DNA of 64,000 nt from Streptomyces sp. DH37 (GTDB lineage: Bacteria; Actinomycetota; Actinomycetes; Streptomycetales; Streptomycetaceae): the NCBI RefSeq assembly GCF_029813835.1, contig NZ_JARVKV010000021.1:21739-85738 (forward strand). The letters are read 5' to 3'. The translations under genes were made by a program, and so were the position numbers. Of this stretch, positions 16,939 through 25,674 are shown in pieces; the first letter of the stretch is position 1, and every line of letters starts with the position of its first letter. The notes below the pieces were generated by a model. The model was not told where the DNA came from. It worked only from the letters and a program-made list of their open reading frames with translations, and searched no databases.

Positions 16939-17922
16939 TCACACGCGCCGGATCGTGAAGGGCGGCGCCGGGGGCTCGCCCCGCAGCAGGCTCATCACCT
17001 GCCCCTCGGCCACCCATGTGCCCCGCGCCGTGGTGACGGCGACGGAGGTGGGGTCGTTCAGCCCCTCGGCGACGACGGTGGTCGTCCGCTCGGCGACGTC
17101 CACGAGCAGCAGGCTGGAGGTGCCCAGCTCGGTCACGAGCAGCCGGGTGGGGCCGACCATGCGGATCCCGTCGGGCGCCACGAGGCGGCGGCCCGGGACG
17201 ATCTCCACGGGGGTGCGCGCGGAGCCGTCCGCGGCGATGTCCACGCGCAGCAGCTGGCCGGTGTCGTTGTTGGTGGTGTAGATCGACGAGCGCCCGTCGA
17301 AGGCGATCCCGTCGATCTGCAGCGCCGCGTTGGGCCCGGTGAGCGCCGGGTCCGCGGACCACGGCGAGAGGGTGCCCCGGGTCGGCCGCAGCGGGTTGGG
17401 CGTGCTCAGCCGCAGCAGCCTGGCGGGCCGGTACGGGATGAGGGTGGGGTTCGAGGCGTCCGCCACGTAGACGTCGCCCCGGGCCAGGGTGATGTCGGCG
17501 CAGATCCCCTGGTCCGGGATCGTGTAGCTGGCCAGCAGGTCCCCGTCGCGCAGGTCGAAGGCCCGCAGCATGAAGGGCGTGCTGTAGGTCAGATCGACCG
17601 CGCAGGCCCACAGCACGCCCCGCGCGCCGTCGACCAGGACGCCGCCGGTGCCGACGTTCACGTCGGCCGGCACGAAGGTCTCCGCCGTCCTCGATCCGGG
17701 GCGGAACCTGACGATCTCGCCGGTGACGAGGCTGGAGACGTAGAGCGTGCCGTCGGGGCCCGCGATGATGCTCTCCGGATAGAAGTCGTCGCCCGGCAGG
17801 ACCAGGGTGTCGCCCGTACCGCCGTCCGGGCCGTCCTGTCCGGCCGGCGCCGCCACCGCCGCCGAGCCCGACAGGGCGGTCAGGCAGACGGCGGCCAGCA
17901 GTGTTCTGATGAGTCTGTTCAT
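16939..17922 (-). CDS. Secreted SMP-30/gluconolactonase-like beta-propeller protein
   Basis: 327 residues with a Sec signal peptide (MNRLIRTLLAAVC, then a hydrophobic core and AVAAPAG cleavage region). The body has repeated propeller strands such as YPESIIAGPDGTLYVSS, GVLVDGARGVLWACAVD, IDGIAFDGRSSIYTTNN and GLNDPTSVAVTTARGTWVAEG. Relatives include lactonases and strictosidine-synthase-like proteins, but many have no known reaction. It is the last gene of the minus-strand ACP-PKS-ligase-thioesterase-SnoaL-like run, 80 bp after it. Extracellular processing of the product is possible. Confidence 0.75.
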   Translation of the reverse strand: MNRLIRTLLAAVCLTALSGSAAVAAPAGQDGPDGGTGDTLVLPGDDFYPESIIAGPDGTLYVSSLVTGEIVRFRPGSRTAETFVPADVNVGTGGVLVDGARGVLWACAVDLTYSTPFMLRAFDLRDGDLLASYTIPDQGICADITLARGDVYVADASNPTLIPYRPARLLRLSTPNPLRPTRGTLSPWSADPALTGPNAALQIDGIAFDGRSSIYTTNNDTGQLLRVDIAADGSARTPVEIVPGRRLVAPDGIRMVGPTRLLVTELGTSSLLLVDVAERTTTVVAEGLNDPTSVAVTTARGTWVAEGQVMSLLRGEPPAPPFTIRRV

Positions 17923-18002
17923 CCGTGTCTCCCGGTGGGGAAGAGGGCCTGGAGACGGCGACCGGTGGCCACGTGCGCGCACGTGGCCACCGGAGCCGTC
18001 TC

Positions 18003-18455
18003 TCAGTTCTGGACCAGGGTGGGCTGCGCGGGACGCGTCACCCGCCCGGTCTCCTCGTAGCCGTCGTTGTAGACGAACGCGGTCGGGATCTTCTCGTGGA
18101 ACTGGTAGTCGGCCTGGATGCGGCCGTCCTCGGCCAGGACGACGGTGTTCTGTCCGGCCATCTCCACCTCGCTGGTCTCGTCGGAGACCATGACCCAGTT
18201 GAACCGCACCAGGTTGTGGTGGCCCACGGCGTTGTAGCACGACTTGAAGTGGTAGCCCAGCGGGAAGTAGATGTTGTACGTGTAGGTGATCTGCTCGGCG
18301 ATCACCTCGTGGCCGTGGAACGGGTCGCGCCGGTACATGATGTACGTGGCGTCCGGGGTGTAGAGCTTCTCGACGCCCGCGCGCCTGAGCTTCTCGTCCG
18401 GCTCGTTCCACAGCTTGACGTAGTTCTCCGCCAGCTTGTTCGGGGTGGGCAACAT
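18003..18455 (-). CDS. SnoaL/NTF2-like protein
   Basis: 150 residues with the cone-shaped NTF2-like pattern: an N-terminal helix pair (NKLAENYVKLWNEPDEKLR), DATYIMYRRDPFHGHEVI with the usual ligand-pocket residues, then long beta strands. It starts at ATG 18455 with AGGAGG upstream; the longer frame to 18500 is not needed. Family members are cyclases, hydroxylases, dehydratases or binding proteins in polyketide pathways. Its position after the thioesterase suggests action on a polyketide intermediate. The reaction is unknown. Confidence 0.78.
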   Translation of the reverse strand: MLPTPNKLAENYVKLWNEPDEKLRRAGVEKLYTPDATYIMYRRDPFHGHEVIAEQITYTYNIYFPLGYHFKSCYNAVGHHNLVRFNWVMVSDETSEVEMAGQNTVVLAEDGRIQADYQFHEKIPTAFVYNDGYEETGRVTRPAQPTLVQN

Positions 18456-18496
18456 CGGTGTCCTCCTGGTGGGTTCGGCTGTTTTCCGAAGGGCGG

Positions 18497-19273
18497 TCAC
18501 GGCGACCGGTGCCGGTGCAGCAGCTGCACCAGGTCCATCGCCATGCCGGGCCCCTGGTCATGGATGAAGAAGTGGCCTCCGGGGAACTCCCGGACGCCGA
18601 GGAAGGCCGGGGCGCGGGCCTCCCAGCACCGCATCGCGCCGGGCGCGAGGTACGGGTCGTCGCGGCCGCCGTAGGCCACCAGCGGGGAGGAGACCTCGGC
18701 GCGGTCGTCCTCGTAGCTGGCGCACACCGACAGGTCGGCCCGCATGGCGGGCACCACCATCGAGGACAGCTCGGGCAGGCCCAGGGCGTCCTCCGGCACC
18801 GTGCCCAGCTCGCGCAGCAGGTCGACGATCACCTGGTCGGGACCCTCGACCAGGTCCCGGGTGGGCATCGAGAACCCCTCCGGCGCCCAGCCCGACACAC
18901 CGAGCACGGCGGGCAGCGGCGCCCGGGCCCGCTCCAGGGCGACGGCCGTGCGGTAGGCGAGGAGCGCGCCCATGGAGTGGCCGAAGAGGGCGTACGGCCG
19001 GCCGTCGAGCTCGGTCTCCACAACGGCGCACAGCGCGTCCACCAGCGGGCCGATCTCGGTGAACGGCTCCTCCCGGTGCCGCTCCTGCCGTCCCGGCAGC
19101 TGGATCCGCCGGCACGCCACGCTCGGCGGCACCAGGGCGGGCCAGCGGCCGTACACCGAGACGCCGCCACCGCTGTAGGGCAGCAGGTACAGCAGCGCCT
19201 CGGCGCCGGGGTCGGGCTCGGCCGGGTGCAGCCACCTCGCCGGGTCCGGCCCCGCGCTCCGTCCCCCGCTCAC
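18497..19273 (-). CDS. Type II thioesterase
   Basis: 258 residues of the alpha/beta hydrolase type found with PKS and NRPS systems. The nucleophile serine is in ALFGHSMGALLAYR, the N-terminal strand/oxyanion segment is LLYLLPYSGGGVSVYGRW, and the C-terminal histidine is in FPGGHFFIH. It removes stalled acyl groups from carrier domains and can also release products. Its GTG start at 19273 overlaps the ligase stop (GTGA), so it is translated with the ligase and PKS. The synthase has no own TE domain, so this enzyme may do the release. Confidence 0.9.
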   Translation of the reverse strand: MSGGRSAGPDPARWLHPAEPDPGAEALLYLLPYSGGGVSVYGRWPALVPPSVACRRIQLPGRQERHREEPFTEIGPLVDALCAVVETELDGRPYALFGHSMGALLAYRTAVALERARAPLPAVLGVSGWAPEGFSMPTRDLVEGPDQVIVDLLRELGTVPEDALGLPELSSMVVPAMRADLSVCASYEDDRAEVSSPLVAYGGRDDPYLAPGAMRCWEARAPAFLGVREFPGGHFFIHDQGPGMAMDLVQLLHRHRSP

Positions 19274-20853
19274 GGCTGCCGGTTCGCGGTCGTCCGCGGC
19301 GGCGAGGAGGCGTACTCCTCGCGCAGGACGCGGCGCAGCACCTTCCCGGTGGGGTTGCGCGGCAGGCTGTCGAGGAACACGTAGCCGTTGGGGATCTTGT
19401 AGTCGGCGATCCTCCCCCGGAGGAAGACCATCAGCTGCCGCTCGGTCGGCTCCTCGTGTCCCGGACGGCGCACCACGGCGGCCCGCACGACCTCGCCCCA
19501 GCGGGGGTCGGACACGCCGAAGACCGCCACGTCGGCGACGCCGGGGTGCTCGCGGATCGCGTTCTCGATCTCGACGGGGTAGATGTTCTGGCCGGCGACG
19601 ATGATCGTGTCGTTGATGCGGTCCCGCAGGAACAGGTAGCCGTTCTCGTCCAGGTAGCCGGCGTCGCTCATGTACAGCCAGTCGCCCCTGATCATCTTCC
19701 GGCTCGCCTCGGGCTGCCGCCAGTACTCCGTGAAGCGCGCCGGACTGCGCAGGCAGATCCGGCCGATCCGCCCCGGCGGCAGCGTGTTGCCCTCGTCGTC
19801 GACGATCTTGACCTCGTTGCCCGGGCAGACCCGGCCCGCCGAGGCCATCAGGGGGCTGCCCGGGACGTGCTCGTCCGGCCTCAGGCAGGTGACGAAACTA
19901 CCGGTCTCGGCGGACGCGTAGGCCTGGGACAGCTCGCACCCGAACTCCTTGACGCACCGCACCATCAGCTCGTAGTCGATCGGGGAGCCGCCGTAGACGA
20001 TCTTGCGCAGGGAGCGGAACGCCTCCGGGCTCGCGGCCGGCTCGTCCAGCATCATCTGGAGCATCGCCGGGGCCGCCCACACCGTGGTCACGGCCTCGTC
20101 CCGGATCAGCCGCACGGCCTCCTCGGCCACGAACATCCGCATGACCACGCTGGTCGCGCCGACGTTGAAGCAGTGCATGAACCAGGCGTAGCCGCCGGCG
20201 TGCAGACCGGGGAAGCAGGTCAGGCTGCGGTCCTCGGGGCGCCAGTCGATCCAGTCCACCCCGTGCCTGCGCATGTTGTCGATGAAGGTGAAGAAGGAGC
20301 GGTGCGGCAGCACCACGCCCTTGGGCAGGCCGGTGGTGCCGCTGGTGTACATCTGGGCGATCGGTTCCTCGGTGTCCCCGGGCTCCAGATCGGTGTCCGG
20401 CGCACCCGACTTCCACGCCAGGAAGCCCGCGGCCCGCTCCTCGGCGGTGTCCATCCCGATCGCCGTCCGCAGCGTCGGCAGATCGTCGCGGACCCGCTGG
20501 ACGACCCGGAGGAACTCCCGCTCGAAGAACAGGATCTCCGCCTGCGAGTCGCGCAGCACGTGGTCCACCTCGCCCTTGGCCAGCCGCCAGTTGACGGGGA
20601 CCAGGACCGTGCCGCTCTTGGCACAGGCCACGGCGAGTTCGTAGTAGTGCTCCGACTCCTTGCCGATGTACGCCACCCGCGCCCCTCGGCCGAGCCCGGC
20701 GCGCAGCAGCGCGTGCGCGGTGCGGTTGCTCTCGCGGTGGAGCTCGGCGTAGGTGACCTCGCGTCCCTCCGCCACCAGGGCGACGACGTCGGGCCGCTGC
20801 CGCGCGTGCAGGGCGGATCTGGCGGTGATCGTCTGGTTCGTGGTGTCGCTCAT
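19270..20853 (-). CDS. AMP-forming acyl-CoA/acyl-ACP ligase
   Basis: 527 residues of the ANL superfamily. Core motifs are MYTSGTTGLPKGVV (P-loop), the central YASAETGS, YMSDAGYLDENGYLFLRDR and the C-terminal catalytic lysine in NPTGKVLRR. It activates a carboxylic acid as an acyl-adenylate and loads it on CoA or on a carrier protein. Its ATG overlaps the PKS stop (ATGA) and a free-standing ACP is encoded two genes upstream. It may prime the synthase with a fatty-acid-like starter. The acid cannot be read from the sequence. Confidence 0.9.
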   Translation of the reverse strand: MSDTTNQTITARSALHARQRPDVVALVAEGREVTYAELHRESNRTAHALLRAGLGRGARVAYIGKESEHYYELAVACAKSGTVLVPVNWRLAKGEVDHVLRDSQAEILFFEREFLRVVQRVRDDLPTLRTAIGMDTAEERAAGFLAWKSGAPDTDLEPGDTEEPIAQMYTSGTTGLPKGVVLPHRSFFTFIDNMRRHGVDWIDWRPEDRSLTCFPGLHAGGYAWFMHCFNVGATSVVMRMFVAEEAVRLIRDEAVTTVWAAPAMLQMMLDEPAASPEAFRSLRKIVYGGSPIDYELMVRCVKEFGCELSQAYASAETGSFVTCLRPDEHVPGSPLMASAGRVCPGNEVKIVDDEGNTLPPGRIGRICLRSPARFTEYWRQPEASRKMIRGDWLYMSDAGYLDENGYLFLRDRINDTIIVAGQNIYPVEIENAIREHPGVADVAVFGVSDPRWGEVVRAAVVRRPGHEEPTERQLMVFLRGRIADYKIPNGYVFLDSLPRNPTGKVLRRVLREEYASSPPRTTANRQP

Positions 20854-23800
20854 GTCTCCTCTTTCGCGGTTCGCTCTTCCAGGAACTCCACGAGCTGCTC
20901 GACGGACGGGTGGTCGAAGACGGCCGACGCCGCGAGTGACACGCCCAGTTCGGCCTCGAGGAGACTTCTCAGCTCGGTGGCCACCAGGGAGTCCATGCCG
21001 AGATCGAGGAACGGGGTGTCCGGTCCGACGGACTCCGGGTCGTCGATGCTCAGCAGCCGCGCGACCGCCGAGCGGACGAACGCCTCGGTCGGCGCGGGCC
21101 CCCGTCCACCCGATGGCGCGGAGGACGGAGAGGCCGCCGGGGAGGCCGGGGCAGAGGGAGGCGGGGCGGGCGCCGCGGCCAGCCGCTTGAAGGCCATCCC
21201 CGAGATCTCCAGCACCGGCTCGTCGCCCTCCAGCAGGAGCGCGTCGACGGTGAAGGCCGGCCCGTCGCCGCCCCGCTCCAGGCGCAGCGCCGCCCGCAGC
21301 CGCGGCGCGCGGGGCTTCCTGAACGCCCGTACCGACGCGATGCCGACGGACATGTAGGTCTCACCGGTCTCCCGGCTGTCCGCCAGGGCCGCCAGCCCGT
21401 GCGTGACGGCGTCGAACAGCGGCGGGGGCATGTGCTCGGCGGGCGACACCTCCCGGCCGTCCAGCTCGCTGAGCGTGAAGTCCGGGCCGTACCGGACGAC
21501 CCGGTCGACCCGCGAGAAGTGCGGGCCGTACTCCAGGCCGGCCGCCGCGTACGCCGCGCGCACCTCCTCGCCGTCCAGTTCCCGGTCCGGCTCGCCCGGC
21601 GCGGCCGAACGGTCCAGCACCCGCCGGCCGGAGTCGCCCAGCGCCGGGCCGCGCCCGTCGGACGCGCCGATCACCGCGGTGACGTGCCGGCGCTCGACGG
21701 GACCGTCCCGTCCGGGGGTGCGGCTCACGATCTCCACCGAGGACCGGCCGTCGCCGATGGGGCGGCAGGAGGTGCGGACCTCCACCGGCGCACCGGTGAG
21801 GAACAGCGCCTCGTGGAAGCGGAGGTCCTCGATCGGGCGGCGGGTGTCGCCGTGGACCGCGTCCATGAGCGCCAGGACGGCCTCGGCGTAGGCGGCCGCC
21901 GGCACGAAGGGGCGCCCGCGCACGGTGTGGTCGGCGAGGTAGGCCGTGCTCCCGGGACCGAGCCGGGTGACGAACTCCCGCACCCCTCCGTCCCGTTCCC
22001 CGCCGCGCACCTCCGTGCCCAGCAGGGGGTGCGCGGTGGCCGCGGCGCCCAGCCCGTGGCGGCCGACCTGGTCGGGCAGCCAGTACCGCCTGCGGTCGAA
22101 GGCGTACGTCGGGAGCGGGATCATGCGCCCGGGGCCTCCCTCGTGCACGGCCGGCCAGGAGATCGCCAGTCCCGCGCGGTACGCGTCGGCCAGCGCCTGG
22201 AGGACGGCCCTGCCCTCGCCGTCCCCGGAACGGAGGCTGGACAGCCACAGGTGCCTGCCGTCGGGCACGCACCGCCGCCCCAGCGACCCCAGGGCGGAGG
22301 AGGGCCCCACCTCCAGGAAGACGTGCCTGCCCCGGGCGGCGAGCGCGCGCATGCCGCCCTCGAAGTCGACCGCCTCGCGCACGTGCCGCACCCAGTAGTC
22401 GGCCGTGGCCATCTCACCCGGGGCGGCGACCGCGCCGCTCAGGCAGGAGATCAGGGTCACGGCCGGCTCGTGGAACTCGACGTCGGCGAGTGCCGCTCGC
22501 AGCGGCTCGAGGATCCCGTCCATCAGCGGGGAGTGGAACGCCGAGGAGACGCGCAGCGGGGTGACCGTCACATCGCGCCGCCGCAGCGCCTCGGTGACCT
22601 CCGCCAGCGATCCGGCGCCGCCGGAGACGACGCACTGCCGCGGGGAGTTGACCGCGCAGATGCTCACGTCGTCCAGCCCGGCCAGCAGCGGCTCGACCTC
22701 GGCGGCGGGCGCGGAGACGGCGGCCATGCCGCCGGGGGTGGTGACCGACTGGATCAGCCGGGCCCGCTCCGCCAGGAAGAAGACGCCGTCCTCCAGGGTG
22801 AACAGCCCCGCCACGGCCGCGGCCACCACCTCGCCGACGCTGTGCCCGATGAGCGCGGTGGGCCGCACCCCCCACGACTGCCAGAGCCTGGCCAGGGAGT
22901 ACTCCAGGGTGAACAGCGCGGCGTGGGTGTACACCGTCTCGGCGAGCCGGGCCTCCGCGTCCGGGGCCGTGCCCAGCATGATGTCGCGCACGGAGCGGCC
23001 CAGATGGCGGGCGAACAGCTCGTCGCACGCGTCGACGTGCGAGCGGAAGACCGGGAAGCGCCGGTACAGCGCGGAACCCATGCCCACGTACTGCGATCCG
23101 GAACCGGTGAAGAGGAAGGCGGCCTTGCGCAGGCCGCCCGGCGACCGCCCGCCCTCGGCCGGCGCCGCGGCCTGCCGCTCCAGCGCGGCCGCCAGCTCCG
23201 ATCCGTCGCGGACCACGGCGGCCATGCGGTGGTTGAAGTGGACGCGCCCCACGTTGCGGGTCAGGCACAGGTCGGCCATGTCGGTCCCGGGCCGTTCGGC
23301 CAGGTACCGCCGGTGGCGCTCCACCTGCAGGCCCAGCGCCTCCCGGCTCTTCGCCGACAGGGTGAAGACGTGGAGACCGCCGCCCGGTCCGGGCGGCCCG
23401 GCGTCGCGGGCGGACTCCGGGGCGCCGGCGGGGGCGGGCTGCGCGGGCGCCTCCTCCACGACGGCGATCCCGATGGCGCCGGCCACGCCGAAGCTGTTGA
23501 CCATCGCCCGGCGCACCGGCGCCTTCCACGGCCTGCACTCCGTCGGCACCGTCACCGGGTACCGGTCCCAGGGGATGCGGCCCGAGGGCTGCTCGTACAG
23601 GTGCGGGTAGAACACCCCGGCCCGCATCTGCAGGATCACCTTGACGATCCCGCCGAGCCCGGCGGCCGGCTCCATGTGCCCCAGGTTCGACTTGACCGAA
23701 CCGACCGTCAGGGGGTCGCCGTCCCGGTGGGCGTCGCCGAACACGCCGTTGATCGAGCCCATCTCGATCGGGTCGCCCAGCGGCGTGCCCGTGCCGTGCG

Positions 23801-24728
23801 CCTCCACGTACTGGATGTCGCCGGGCTCCAGGCCGGCGCGCTCCAGCGCCCGGCGCATCACCGCCTCCTGCGCGGTCCCGTTCGGGGCGGTCAGACCCGC
23901 GCTCTCGCCGTTGTGCCCGATGGCGGTGGAGCGCACCAGCGCCAGGACGGTGTCCCCGTCGCGCCGGGCGTCGGAGAGCCGCTTGAGGACCAGCACGCCG
24001 CAGCCCTCGGCCCGCGCGTACCCGTCCGCCGCCTCGTCGAAGGCCTTGCACCGGCCGTCGGGCGCCAGCATCTGGTTCCGCGAGAGGATCGCGAAGATCT
24101 TGGGGTGGTGCAGGGCGTTGACCCCACCGCACAGCGCGATGCCGCACTCGCCGTTGCGCAGCCCCTCGACGGCCATGTGCAGCGCGGTCAGCGACGACGC
24201 GCACGCGGTGTCGGTGGTCAGGCTCGGCCCGCGCCAGCGCAGGAAGTACGACAGCCGGCCGGAGAGCGGGTAGGCGCCCATGCCGGTGGCCAGCGCTCCG
24301 TCGAGCTTCTCGTACGGCACGGAGTCCAGCTCCATGGCCTGGTCCAGAGGCGTCGCACCGACGTAGACGCCGCCGTCGCGCACCGCGGTCGGGTCGACGC
24401 AGGCGTTCTCCAGCGCCTCCCAGGCCGTCTCCAGCAGCAGCCGCTGCTGGGGGTCGACGTAGTGCGCCTGCTTGGGCGCGATGCCGAAGAACTGCGGGTC
24501 GAACTCGTCGATGCGCTCCAGGAAACCGCCTGCCGCAGTACGGATGGTGCCCGGGGCATCGGCGTCCTCGGAGGTGAAGGCGTCGACGTCCCAGCGGTCC
24601 CGGGGCAGCGGGCGGATCCCGCTGCCCCCGTTCCGCAGGAACTCGTCGAACCCGTCGACGGTGTCGTTGCCACCGGGGAAACGGAACCCGACGCCGATGA
24701 CGGCGACCGGCTCGTCCCGGGCGCTCAC
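20850..24728 (-). CDS. Type I polyketide synthase, KS-AT-DH-ACP
   Basis: 1292 residues from GTG 24728, which overlaps the ACP gene stop (GTGA). KS: Cys176 in DTACASS, His311 in EAHGTGT, His351 in SNLGHMEP. AT: Ser630 in GHSVGE, and the SAFHS motif around His732, closest to the HAFH pattern of malonyl-specific ATs. DH: His934 in HTVRGRPFVP (HxxxGxxxxP) and Asp1106 in DAVTH. ACP: Ser1247 in LGMDSL, after a Pro/Ala/Ser linker (1185-1213). There is no KR or ER, so a DH without a reductase in cis needs a ketoreductase in trans, perhaps the SDR at 28351. It could act once or iteratively. Confidence 0.93.
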   Translation of the reverse strand: MSARDEPVAVIGVGFRFPGGNDTVDGFDEFLRNGGSGIRPLPRDRWDVDAFTSEDADAPGTIRTAAGGFLERIDEFDPQFFGIAPKQAHYVDPQQRLLLETAWEALENACVDPTAVRDGGVYVGATPLDQAMELDSVPYEKLDGALATGMGAYPLSGRLSYFLRWRGPSLTTDTACASSLTALHMAVEGLRNGECGIALCGGVNALHHPKIFAILSRNQMLAPDGRCKAFDEAADGYARAEGCGVLVLKRLSDARRDGDTVLALVRSTAIGHNGESAGLTAPNGTAQEAVMRRALERAGLEPGDIQYVEAHGTGTPLGDPIEMGSINGVFGDAHRDGDPLTVGSVKSNLGHMEPAAGLGGIVKVILQMRAGVFYPHLYEQPSGRIPWDRYPVTVPTECRPWKAPVRRAMVNSFGVAGAIGIAVVEEAPAQPAPAGAPESARDAGPPGPGGGLHVFTLSAKSREALGLQVERHRRYLAERPGTDMADLCLTRNVGRVHFNHRMAAVVRDGSELAAALERQAAAPAEGGRSPGGLRKAAFLFTGSGSQYVGMGSALYRRFPVFRSHVDACDELFARHLGRSVRDIMLGTAPDAEARLAETVYTHAALFTLEYSLARLWQSWGVRPTALIGHSVGEVVAAAVAGLFTLEDGVFFLAERARLIQSVTTPGGMAAVSAPAAEVEPLLAGLDDVSICAVNSPRQCVVSGGAGSLAEVTEALRRRDVTVTPLRVSSAFHSPLMDGILEPLRAALADVEFHEPAVTLISCLSGAVAAPGEMATADYWVRHVREAVDFEGGMRALAARGRHVFLEVGPSSALGSLGRRCVPDGRHLWLSSLRSGDGEGRAVLQALADAYRAGLAISWPAVHEGGPGRMIPLPTYAFDRRRYWLPDQVGRHGLGAAATAHPLLGTEVRGGERDGGVREFVTRLGPGSTAYLADHTVRGRPFVPAAAYAEAVLALMDAVHGDTRRPIEDLRFHEALFLTGAPVEVRTSCRPIGDGRSSVEIVSRTPGRDGPVERRHVTAVIGASDGRGPALGDSGRRVLDRSAAPGEPDRELDGEEVRAAYAAAGLEYGPHFSRVDRVVRYGPDFTLSELDGREVSPAEHMPPPLFDAVTHGLAALADSRETGETYMSVGIASVRAFRKPRAPRLRAALRLERGGDGPAFTVDALLLEGDEPVLEISGMAFKRLAAAPAPPPSAPASPAASPSSAPSGGRGPAPTEAFVRSAVARLLSIDDPESVGPDTPFLDLGMDSLVATELRSLLEAELGVSLAASAVFDHPSVEQLVEFLEERTAKEET

Positions 24729-25078
24729 CGGCGCCCCCGCCCGGCGGGCGCGCCGGGCTCCCCGGCCGGGGCCTCCGGCTCCGCGAGGAGCTCGGCCAGG
24801 ACATCGTTCACCAGATGCTCCACCAGCTGCTCCACGGTGGGGTTGTTGAACAGGACGTTGGAGCTGATCGAGCACTCCAGGCGCTCTTCGAGGCGCTGCT
24901 TGGCCTCGGTGACCCGCAGCGAGGTGAACCCCAGGTCGAAGAAGCTCTCCGACAAGGGGAAATCCTCGTCGTCGGTCATGAGGAGCGTCTTCCTGAATTC
25001 GGTCACCACGAGCTCCTCGATATATTCGGGACGCTCTGACCTGGGAAGTCCTCGCAAGACTTCAAGAGATTCCGACAT
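24725..25078 (-). CDS. Free-standing acyl carrier protein
   Basis: 117 residues starting MSESLEVLRGLPRSERPEYI. The phosphopantetheine serine is in ESFFDLGFTSLRVTE and the following helix has VLFNNPTVEQLVEHL, typical of PKS carrier domains. An acidic, Pro/Ala-rich tail (LLAEPEAPAGEPGAPAGRGRR) extends past the fold. ATG 25078 fits the fold; the frame is open to 25150, but that overlaps the promoter. It is the first gene of the PKS operon and may carry the starter loaded by the ligase. Confidence 0.88.
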   Translation of the reverse strand: MSESLEVLRGLPRSERPEYIEELVVTEFRKTLLMTDDEDFPLSESFFDLGFTSLRVTEAKQRLEERLECSISSNVLFNNPTVEQLVEHLVNDVLAELLAEPEAPAGEPGAPAGRGRR

Positions 25079-25137
25079 CTGCTTCCACCCGCTCCCGGCC
25101 GTATACGGCGATGTCAGTACCGGCCCGATTGAACCAG

Positions 25138-25170
25138 AGCGTGTTGACACAGACCTGATGAGGCGCTGAC
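25138..25170 (-). promoter_or_regulatory. Candidate SARP boxes of the ACP/PKS operon
   Basis: On the minus strand GTCAG (25166-25170) and ATCAG (25155-25159) are 11 bp apart, with a third weaker GTCAA at 25144-25148. Eleven bases after ATCAG is CACGCT (25138-25143), matching the xAxxxT form of the other -10 elements. If the third box counts, the -10 would be TCAATC instead. This promoter is back to back with the one for the tRNA array. Confidence 0.5.
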
Positions 25171-25210
25171 GGGAGGACCGGAGCCGCCGCCCGGCCGGCC
25201 CTCCATATCC

Positions 25211-25254
25211 GTCAGTTGACCGTCAGCGCCACATCAGCCGGAGCGTGCCATAGT
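25211..25254 (+). promoter_or_regulatory. SARP-type promoter of the tRNA array
   Basis: GTCAG (25211-25215), GTCAG (25222-25226) and ATCAG (25233-25237) repeat at exactly 11 bp. After 11 bases comes the -10 CATAGT (25249-25254). The geometry equals that of the N-hydroxylase promoter (CATACT). Transcription would start near 25261, about 40 bp before the first tRNA. Confidence 0.7.
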
Positions 25255-25302
25255 TTTCGCAGCGGACGACGGAACACGGCGAAAACGAACCGTCTCCGCT
25301 GA

Positions 25303-25388
25303 GGAGAGGTATCCGTAGTGGCCTATCGGGTCTCTGTTTCGGCAGGGAAGGGCTTCGGCTCTCGCAGGTTCGAATCCTGCCCTCTCCG
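25303..25388 (+). tRNA. Serine-type (class II) tRNA with abnormal anticodon loop, copy 1 of 4
   Basis: 86 nt without encoded CCA. Acceptor GGAGAGG (25303-25309) pairs with CCTCTCC (25381-25387); the discriminator is G73 (25388). D-arm TCCG/CGGG with loop TAGTGGCCTAT, close to normal Streptomyces tRNA-Ser. The variable arm is a 5-bp stem AGGGC/GCTCT capped by C(UUCG)G (25349-25362). The T-arm GCAGG-TTCGAAT-CCTGC (25364-25380) is canonical. The anticodon stem CTCTG/CAGGG (25332-25336, 25343-25347) leaves a six-base loop TTTCGG, or eight if the closing G-C is open, never seven. Long variable arm plus G73 are seryl-tRNA synthetase identity features, and that enzyme does not read the anticodon. 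It could be charged with serine yet not serve the ribosome. Confidence 0.75.
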
Positions 25389-25426
25389 CTTCGCTGGTGG
25401 GTTGTGTCTGATCTGCTGGTGGTTTG

Positions 25427-25512
25427 GGAGAGGTATCCGTAGTGGCCTATCGGGTCTCTGTTTCGGCAGGGAAGGGCTTCGGCTCTCGCAGGTTCGAATC
25501 CTGCCCTCTCCG
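25427..25512 (+). tRNA. Serine-type tRNA with abnormal anticodon loop, copy 2 of 4
   Basis: Identical to copy 1 over all 86 bases, 124 bp downstream of it. The 38-bp spacer (25389-25426) starts CTTCGCTGGTGGG and recurs between the other copies. Identity of all four copies means either recent duplication or continuing homogenisation. Confidence 0.75.
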
Positions 25513-25550
25513 CTTCGCTGGTGGGTTGTGTCTGGCCTGCTGGTGGTTTG

Positions 25551-25636
25551 GGAGAGGTATCCGTAGTGGCCTATCGGGTCTCTGTTTCGGCAGGGAAGGG
25601 CTTCGGCTCTCGCAGGTTCGAATCCTGCCCTCTCCG
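25551..25636 (+). tRNA. Serine-type tRNA with abnormal anticodon loop, copy 3 of 4
   Basis: Identical to copies 1, 2 and 4. The spacer before it (25513-25550) differs from the other two spacers at a few bases (GGCCTGC instead of GATCTGC), so the array is slightly older than a single duplication event. Confidence 0.75.
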
Positions 25637-25674
25637 CTTCGCTGGTGGGTTGTGTCTGATCTGCTGGTGGTTTG

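Noticed and set aside
25216..25254. A classical -35 (TTGACC at 25216) paired with the CATAGT -10
   Set aside because: The spacing is about 27 bp, too long for a sigma-70 type promoter. The 11-bp direct repeats explain the same bases better.
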